Below, piece by piece: positions 7,532-12,888 of a DNA stretch of 12,888 bases (position 1 is the first letter of the stretch; every line of letters starts with the position of its first letter). The position numbers and the translations under genes are program-made. The DNA is taken from contig JALLAP010001438.1 of assembly GCA_036939355.1 (NCBI GenBank), positions 1 to 12,888 of the forward strand, given 5' to 3'. The DNA comes from Thalassiosira profunda. Taxonomy: Eukaryota > Bacillariophyta > Thalassiosirophyceae > Thalassiosirales > Thalassiosiraceae. The notes beneath the pieces were generated by a model. The model did no database searches and had not been told where the DNA came from. It was given only the letters and a program-made list of their open reading frames with translations.

Positions 7532-7961
7532 TGCAATTTTGCCAGTGGTATATCCTAGCGCCGAGCGCGGGACATCGACATCCCGCCGTTGCACCGGACC
7601 GACTAGATAGAGCCTGCAAACATGCAGGCATCTCCTGCGCCCGCCTGCTGCTGCAGCTTGCATGCCCAAGCAGTCTTCTCTCTCTCTGCATCTTCTGCAC
7701 TTCGGCAAAGGTACTTGCCCGCGCCCCCCCGCCGCCTTCCGACCGCTTTTTTCCTTCGCGTGATTTTACGTAGGAATTCACTTTTATTGACCTCCCAATT
7801 TTTTCATCGCCTTCTGGAGGAGAATGTTCATCAAACGTCGCTTCGTCGTGGCTCCCCAATACCAATACGGCCCTTGCAACCGCGATGAGCACTGAACGTG
7901 CAATGGCGAGCCAACAGACTAACGCGGCGGCGGAGGAGAACATCGAGGTGGCGTTGTTCTC
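7532..7961. other. Intergenic/5' region with an unsupported minus-strand open frame
   Basis: This 430-base stretch lies between two minus-strand genes. A frame with an ATG at 7943-7941 stays open to 7518 (141 residues) and begins with a hydrophobic, signal-peptide-like stretch (ALVCWLAIARSVLIAVARAVLVL). Its ATG has a weak context and lies only 18 bases past the upstream gene's stop, and the later part is low-complexity and charged. No splice joining it to the downstream frame in phase was found. TTGCAA occurs at 7874-7879 and at 7531-7536. It probably holds the 3' UTR of the large gene and the promoter of the small one. Confidence 0.35.
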
Positions 7962-10900
7962 TTATGTATTAGATTCCCCTATCGTACCAGGATAGTGATT
8001 CTCTCCAAATGCCTCGCAATCACAGCCATCCTGGAATCCCTTGCATTTTTTCAGAAGATGGTAGTCAACGTCATCACAGTCGTTGCAGTATGCCTGAAAC
8101 CCTCCCCTTTTGGCACGGTCGAGCAAAACCTTGCGGGTTGCCGGTTTGCAAGTCTTGAAAGCAGCCGTCTTTGCCGCCCATTTCTTCCAGCCAAATTGCC
8201 TGATCAATGAAAGCAACTCTGCATCATTTTCGTTGTCAAACTCCGAGGCACGCTTTTCCACACGCGGATCAGCCTCCTCGTCGTCATCGTTGTCGTCAGG
8301 AGCCGGGGCTTCCCCGTCGGTGCCGCAAATCGACTCGCAAAGCTCGGCTTGCGCTCGCGAGACGTGGCCCTTGCCACAGTTGCCGCAGTTCCAAGCCAAA
8401 ATATCCGCTCCCAATGACCGTCGCTCTTCGATAGACTGCATGCGTGTCTGCAGAAATGAAGGGACCGCCTCTCCCTGAAACTCAAAAGCCGACGCCCATC
8501 TCTGGACTTCCACTTCCTCAACTTCCAGACCGGATCTTCCTGAGTGTCGCCCAAAAGGGCCCGCTTGACGCTGCACCATCAAAGTCTGGTCCAGACGTAG
8601 CTCGTCCTCGAGCTTGAAGAGACAGGGCAGGCATTCTGTCCGACAGAAGCACTCTCCAGTGCACGGAAGCACCGGGTCGAGAGCGTCGATTCTGCGAGCG
8701 AAATTGTCTCCAGCAGATTCCAGCGTCATGTGGTCGGTGTCGCAGTCTCGAGCCCCTCTCGTCTTTGACAAGTCCAAATGCTGGAGGTGGGACGCATGAA
8801 TGTATTGCGCTTTGATGAGCCGGATTGGCAGCCCCCCTTTGGGAGCCTGGATGGACATGAACTTCAACAACCCCTGAAGGCCCCCGTTGTCCTCGAAGTG
8901 CTCAAAAGTATCAAACACCAATTCAGCTGTCATCATTGCCCTCGGACAACCCACATTAAACTGTGCGTCAACGTTCTCATTGACGACTTTTGTTCTGGTC
9001 CACTCGCTGCCTTGCTCGAGCGTCAAACGCTGCGCCCCCTTGAATGATTCGTCAGGGCGTCTTGGGAAGGCAATGCTGTCGAAAAACAATGCCTCGGCTT
9101 TGATCTCTTCAGCTGTCGCTCCCTCTTTGCCCGTCTTGATTTGCCCATTCGATACCGCGTCGAGGACGCAATTCGATGCAAGGACTCGCTGCAGCGAGTA
9201 TTGATTCTCCTCGTTGGCCAATCGTTGCACATCGGCAACATCCTCTGCAGAGCTGCCACCTTCATCGTTCACAATAACCTCTGCTACCGGCATCAGCGAC
9301 TGGAGGCTCGATCTCAGCTTGTTCATGAATCCTTTGGGAATCCATTCGCCCTTCTTCACCAAATCTCTAAAGCGGATGTGGCGCTTCCTCTGCTTGCAGT
9401 AGACTCCAACCATCTCGCTCTCGAGATCGTACGTGCGCCCGAGTCCTTCAAGCTCAGAGAACTTCGTCTCGAGCAGCTGTCCCGAAGACAGGGCTGCGGG
9501 CACTTGTTCGCCTCGCTCCCGGAGTTTGTCGCCGAGGCACTCCAAAAGTTCCTTCCTGATCTCCGCTTCAGATCCAGGAAAGTAGCCAAACGCCTTCACG
9601 AGCTCGGTCTGCACAATCTCATCAATGACTCTTTGACTGGTCGCCAACGAAAATCTGTCATCGCACCTCGATCGGCAAGTGCACGGTAGCCAGAACGCCA
9701 CAGAGCATCGCATCCGAGCTAAGTTTTCGTCATGGTTCTCCATCACAGCATTGTATGGATTCAAGTCTCTGCCAGCATAACGCTTCCCCGCCCTCAAGTG
9801 GTGCAGGTGGGAAAGCTCAAGCTTCAGGAGAAATGCCTCTCGTGCTGACAGTTTGACGCCGTCAGACGGGTTGCGAATGGATAGGTCGTTGAGGAGCTTC
9901 TGTAAACCATTGCCGCCGCCGTTGCGCTCGCAGTTGAAGTATCTGTCTTTGGAATACAGAAACACCAGCTGCGTCAGCGTGTGGCCGAATACATAGGCCG
10001 TGCCGTCGTATATCTCAACCTGCCACGCCCTGCCGCTGGATATGCTGCTGCCTCTCGCTAGCATGGCACCACGACTCTTCTCCTCTGGCGTTAGATCAGG
10101 GTGGTCAGAGATAATCTTGCAGCCCTCTTCCGGGAAGATGTAGTCCGCAACGAATCCATGCAGCGTCAATAGACAATCTCGCAGCCCCTGGTTGTGCTGG
10201 TTGGCGTCCGCATTGGACAGCCTACCGGTCCCGCAGTTCGTCTCGTCATCGTCCACCTGACACTCCACCGCTCGCAGGCCACTGGACTCGCGTGCGAGCT
10301 GCTCCGCAAACCCATCTGGCAGGTCGTCCGGACGCCAGACCGTGCCGGGTGGCAACCTCTCGCATTGGTCGATGAATCCGCGCAAGAGCTTGGCTGCTTC
10401 TCCGTCGCGGTGTGATTCGGGAATCAGACCAAGGGCCAGTCGAAAGTCGGCGAGGGCTCCCCGGGCATCGTCCAAGGCATCGTCACTGCGCCTCAACTTG
10501 GCCCTCCCTCGATAGAAGACCACGTGAGGCTTCCACGAAGCAGGACACTCTTCGATACAGCGCGTGAAGTCTGCGATGCACAGAGCATACTTTCCAATTC
10601 TGTACAACAGATTGCCGCGATGGAGAAGGGCCTGCGCGTTTTGGGGATCGATTGCGAGTGCGTCCTCATAGAGCTCGAATTTCTCCAGCCAGCCTTCAGT
10701 GGCACCCGCTCTGTTCAGAATCGACTGCAACTCTGGGGGGTTGTCGTCTTCGGTTTCCCCCGGGAGGGTCAGAGGGAGTCGCACTCTTCCGAAGAGATCC
10801 TCGCACGAATAGCCCACGAGCCCATACATTCGATCCATTGGACGCAATGGATCCTCGTCCTCGCTGCTGCCGTCCTCGCTTTCGCTGCTGCTGTCCCCGC

Positions 10901-11753
10901 CCTCCCCCGCAAGGCGCTTCCGCACGGCAAATCCCCGCCAACGACATTGGATCGTCGCGGCGCAATTTCCCTCGTGAATCAGGCGGTTCGCCTGCCACCG
11001 CGCCGGCCTTTGCTCCTCCGCGGCCCGAAGCTGCTCCTGGTACCGCAGCGCCGCGGCCTCCTGCGCCCGCCTTTGCTCCTCCTCCGCCCGTCGTTGCTCC
11101 TCCTCCGCGGCACGGCGCCGCTCCTCCTGCGGCCGTCTTTGCTCCTCCCTCTCCTCCTCCCGGCGCCGCCCCTCCTCCAAATCACGGTCCATTCGCGCGT
11201 GGACCCGCCGCACGGCTGCGCGGCTCCGCCACATGGCAGCAGGTTCGGCGTCTCCGGCATCCCCGGCGTCCGCCCCGTCGTCCGCCCCCGCGTTGTTCTC
11301 GCCCTCTCCTGCTCCCTCCCCGGCCGGGATGTTCTCCTCCATTCCCCCCTCACGAGCAACCGGCGCAGCACGAGGGACGCCTTCCTCTCCCTCTTCTTCG
11401 CTGTCGCTGTCGCTGTCGCTATTGTCGTTGACTTCATCTTGCCGACCATCTTCAAGGCCGGGGAGGTCGTGGTACGGATCCTGCTCCTCACGGAGTCGTT
11501 CCAACTCGGCGAGTCGACGCCGCTCCTCCTGCCGCTCCTCCTGCCGCTGGACGCGGCGTCGACGCTGCTCGTCCTGGCGCTGGGCCGCTCGCAGGAGGAG
11601 GCCGAGCTGCGACGACGCTCCGAGCCCCCTCCGCTCCACTGGGGGAGGGGGCCCCTCTCCTCTCTGCTCATCACGCTGCAGCAGCCGCTGAAAAGTGTCC
11701 CCGGGACCACGATTGCCGGCCGCCCCCGATGGGGAGGAGAAATCAGCGTTCAT
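7962..11753 (-). CDS. Large coiled-coil / IQ / TPR protein with duplicated Cys module
   Basis: This single-exon gene encodes 1263 residues; the first true ATG is at 11753-11751 (upstream codons offer only TTG). Charged coiled coils lie at 56-91 and about 190-250, the second with repeated EEEQRRA units, separated by a Glu/Asp/Ser-rich region (105-170). A textbook IQ motif, IQCRWRGFAVR (268-278), predicts calmodulin or light-chain binding. TPR-like helices cover about 354-446 (ALAIDPQNAQALLHRGNLLY; YRGRAKLRR; ALADFRLALGLIP). A module at about 585-697 recurs at about 930-1041, each with GLQxLL, S-H-L-x-H-L, R-D, N-x-A-R and LPCT followed by clustered Cys. The C-terminus has C-x2-C-x12-C-x3-C at 1123-1143 and a further Cys group at 1223-1246, possibly zinc-binding. 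I do not recognise the whole as a named family. A calcium-responsive scaffold is a plausible but unproven role. Confidence 0.85.
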   Translation of the reverse strand: MNADFSSPSGAAGNRGPGDTFQRLLQRDEQRGEGPPPPVERRGLGASSQLGLLLRAAQRQDEQRRRRVQRQEERQEERRRLAELERLREEQDPYHDLPGLEDGRQDEVNDNSDSDSDSEEEGEEGVPRAAPVAREGGMEENIPAGEGAGEGENNAGADDGADAGDAGDAEPAAMWRSRAAVRRVHARMDRDLEEGRRREEEREEQRRPQEERRRAAEEEQRRAEEEQRRAQEAAALRYQEQLRAAEEQRPARWQANRLIHEGNCAATIQCRWRGFAVRKRLAGEGGDSSSESEDGSSEDEDPLRPMDRMYGLVGYSCEDLFGRVRLPLTLPGETEDDNPPELQSILNRAGATEGWLEKFELYEDALAIDPQNAQALLHRGNLLYRIGKYALCIADFTRCIEECPASWKPHVVFYRGRAKLRRSDDALDDARGALADFRLALGLIPESHRDGEAAKLLRGFIDQCERLPPGTVWRPDDLPDGFAEQLARESSGLRAVECQVDDDETNCGTGRLSNADANQHNQGLRDCLLTLHGFVADYIFPEEGCKIISDHPDLTPEEKSRGAMLARGSSISSGRAWQVEIYDGTAYVFGHTLTQLVFLYSKDRYFNCERNGGGNGLQKLLNDLSIRNPSDGVKLSAREAFLLKLELSHLHHLRAGKRYAGRDLNPYNAVMENHDENLARMRCSVAFWLPCTCRSRCDDRFSLATSQRVIDEIVQTELVKAFGYFPGSEAEIRKELLECLGDKLRERGEQVPAALSSGQLLETKFSELEGLGRTYDLESEMVGVYCKQRKRHIRFRDLVKKGEWIPKGFMNKLRSSLQSLMPVAEVIVNDEGGSSAEDVADVQRLANEENQYSLQRVLASNCVLDAVSNGQIKTGKEGATAEEIKAEALFFDSIAFPRRPDESFKGAQRLTLEQGSEWTRTKVVNENVDAQFNVGCPRAMMTAELVFDTFEHFEDNGGLQGLLKFMSIQAPKGGLPIRLIKAQYIHASHLQHLDLSKTRGARDCDTDHMTLESAGDNFARRIDALDPVLPCTGECFCRTECLPCLFKLEDELRLDQTLMVQRQAGPFGRHSGRSGLEVEEVEVQRWASAFEFQGEAVPSFLQTRMQSIEERRSLGADILAWNCGNCGKGHVSRAQAELCESICGTDGEAPAPDDNDDDEEADPRVEKRASEFDNENDAELLSLIRQFGWKKWAAKTAAFKTCKPATRKVLLDRAKRGGFQAYCNDCDDVDYHLLKKCKGFQDGCDCEAFGENHYPGTIGESNT

Positions 11754-12273
11754 CCTGAATCGAAATCGCAACAATAATAATTAGATGTGCACTTGCAACA
11801 CATCCTTGCAATTGATAAAGGTGTGGGGCGGACGACGCGCCACCTCGTTTCACACACACACGCACATCATCTATCGGCGGCTGGTGAGTTTAGAACCAAT
11901 AAACGAGCCGGGATCACCACAGCGCCGCCGGCCCGACGCAATATATGCCACCTAGAGGCCGAGGGCGACCCGCATGCTCACCTTCGTGCTCTGTTTGCCC
12001 TTGGACGCGGGGTAGGATCGTCTCGGATTTCAGGGGCGGAGGCGGAGCGGAGGAGGGAGGGCAACAAAGTCGAGTCCTATAGAAAGAAAATAGTAAGTAC
12101 TGCGCGCTCGCTCAGTAACTGTAGGGCGCTCGCAAGGAGGGGCGCCCTCGCGCCTGCTCTCTTCTCTCTTCACTCTTCAAGTTGGAGCGGCCCGTCCGGC
12201 AAAGCTCCGCCGCACAACCAGCCCCCTCAGCGCCCGCCTCCGTTGTCAATTTATTCGGGGCTCCCGCTTGCCT
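11754..12273. promoter_or_regulatory. Upstream region of the large gene and 3' region of the Lys/Glu-rich gene
   Basis: This 520-base gap lies between two minus-strand genes. Near the large gene's start are an AT-rich patch (AATAATAATTAG, 11773-11784) and two TTGCAA words (11793-11798, 11806-11811), 40-60 bases upstream of the ATG. A short CA run (11851-11860) and a 7-bp inverted repeat (AGGGCGC at 12123-12129, GCGCCCT at 12142-12148) are present but weak. No coding exon was supported. Confidence 0.4.
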
Positions 12274-12633
12274 CTAGGCATCGAAATCCTCCTCTTCTTC
12301 CTCTTCGTCATCGTCCTCGGCGGAATAATCCTCGCCGCCATCAGCCCCGTCGTCCTCGCCGTAGGTCCCGCCGAACCGCTTTTCGCGGGAGCTGCGCCGA
12401 CTTCCCGAAGCCACGGGGCCGTCGTCCGTCTTCCCTGAGCGCCTCTTCTTCTTCGCGGCGGCCTTCTTCTTCTTGGCCTTTGCTGGTTTTTTGGTCGACT
12501 GGCTGGACCGCTTCGACGCGGCAGTACCCCTGCTGCTGGCAGCTCGGCTTTCCTTCTCGATTGCTGCCGAGTTCCTCCTCACCTGGGCGTACTCCGCCGA
12601 GTCCGACTTCATGTACACAGGCACGGGCGCCAT
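12274..12633 (-). CDS. Small Lys-rich / acidic-tailed protein, possibly nuclear
   Basis: This single-exon gene of 119 residues starts in a strong context (CCACCATGGCG). The N-terminus (MAPVPVYMKSDSAEYAQVRR) looks ordered. The middle, 40-66, is Ser/Lys-rich with runs such as AKKKKAAAKKKRR that would serve as a nuclear localisation signal. The tail from 92 is acidic, ending EDDDEEEEEEDFDA, with Ser-Ala-Glu-Asp-Asp resembling a casein kinase 2 site. Such charge polarity is common in chromatin-associated and nucleolar proteins, but composition alone does not identify a family. It is divergent from the gene to its right, sharing a 143-base promoter region. Confidence 0.65.
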   Translation of the reverse strand: MAPVPVYMKSDSAEYAQVRRNSAAIEKESRAASSRGTAASKRSSQSTKKPAKAKKKKAAAKKKRRSGKTDDGPVASGSRRSSREKRFGGTYGEDDGADGGEDYSAEDDDEEEEEEDFDA

Positions 12634-12776
12634 GGTGGGTTGAGGAGGGGCGGCGGGGGGAGGGGGTTGTGGGAAGAGAGCTAACCGCGAGTGCGACTGC
12701 GAGCTTTCAGTCTTGGGGAAGGGTTTGAAATTTTGAAATTCAGCGGCTGCGGGTTCAGCAGCAAAGCGACGAGACG
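12634..12776. promoter_or_regulatory. Short bidirectional promoter region
   Basis: Only 143 bases separate two divergent ATGs, so the promoters must be close or shared. A GA/TA-rich patch with a direct repeat, TTTGAAATTTTGAAATT (12724-12740), is the only AT-rich stretch. Confidence 0.45.
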
Positions 12777-12888
12777 ATGGGATGGACGAGGTGCACTCAC
12801 AACTACCACGGCACGGGGGCCTTCAACGTCACCAGACATCCGACGTGGGATGCGGTGCTGTACGACATCATGCGCCAGCCGAACGATG
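12777..12888 (+). CDS. N-terminal fragment of an unknown protein, cut by the right edge
   Basis: An ATG at 12777 opens a frame of 37 codons that is still open at the window end; an in-frame TGA lies upstream at 12726. Third positions are mostly G or C, as in the neighbouring genes. The peptide begins MGWTRCTHNYHGTGAFNV and continues with TRHPTWDAVLYDIMRQPND. No family was recognised from this fragment. Confidence 0.6.
   Translation, partial: MGWTRCTHNYHGTGAFNVTRHPTWDAVLYDIMRQPND

Noticed and set aside
11395..11425. A GCTGTC-type microsatellite
   Set aside because: It simply encodes the Asp-Ser repeat of the acidic region of the large protein.
10524..11777. A 417-codon plus-strand open frame opposite the start of the large minus-strand gene
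   Set aside because: It reads as Leu/Pro/Arg low complexity, the expected antisense shadow of Glu/Arg/Ala-rich coiled-coil codons; the minus frame has recognisable IQ and TPR motifs.
12123..12148. A 7-bp GC-rich inverted repeat with a 12-base loop
   Set aside because: It is short and expected by chance in GC-rich sequence; no run of T or other signal supports a regulatory RNA.
11787..12728. A 313-codon plus-strand open frame across the gap and the Lys/Glu-rich gene
   Set aside because: It starts at a non-ATG-supported position for coding, is Arg/Pro/Ser-rich, and its latter half is the antisense of the better-supported minus-strand gene.

Overview
The window looks like nuclear DNA of a diatom, most likely a centric species of the Thalassiosira type. 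Three things point there. First, the leftmost gene has the signature of the diatom leucine-rich-repeat (LRR) receptor-like family: a PQ-x-RAF-W block, then QRYALAVIYFSMGGDGW, then EIPPEIG-type repeats. Second, a second LRR gene has the ribonuclease-inhibitor-like layout with the SSINATY-x-SNH block and the FYRILRNIPEL tail that is expanded in thalassiosiroid diatoms. Third, introns are short (74 to about 120 nt) with canonical GT-AG ends and genes are packed closely on alternating strands. The species call is inference; the family signatures come from reading the translated exons.

Layout from left to right. (1) 1-2186, minus: spliced LRR receptor-like gene with three introns, cut by the left edge. 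(2) 2187-2708: divergent promoter region with TTGCAA repeats. (3) 2709-3887, plus: a two-transmembrane protein resembling the SLATT effector family. (4) 3888-4226: convergent 3' region very rich in TTGCAA. (5) 4227-4910, minus: five-segment membrane protein resembling the emopamil-binding/EXPERA family. (6) 4911-5460: divergent intergenic region. (7) 5461-6828, plus: RNI-type LRR protein with a C-terminal coiled coil. (8) 7004-7531, minus: small unknown two-exon gene whose intron carries a short tandem repeat. (9) 7962-11753, minus: intronless 1263-residue protein with coiled coils, an IQ motif, TPRs, an internally duplicated cysteine module and CxxC clusters. (10) 12274-12633, minus: small protein with a Lys-rich middle and a Glu/Asp tail. 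(11) 12777-12888, plus: start of a gene running off the right edge.

The genes do not form an obvious pathway, and no operon logic is expected in a eukaryote. The parts most worth a second look are the TTGCAA element, which is concentrated in the gaps between genes; the SLATT-like protein in a eukaryote; and the large protein with the duplicated Cys module, which I could not assign to a named family. I saw no tRNA, rRNA, CRISPR array, transposon or viral gene.
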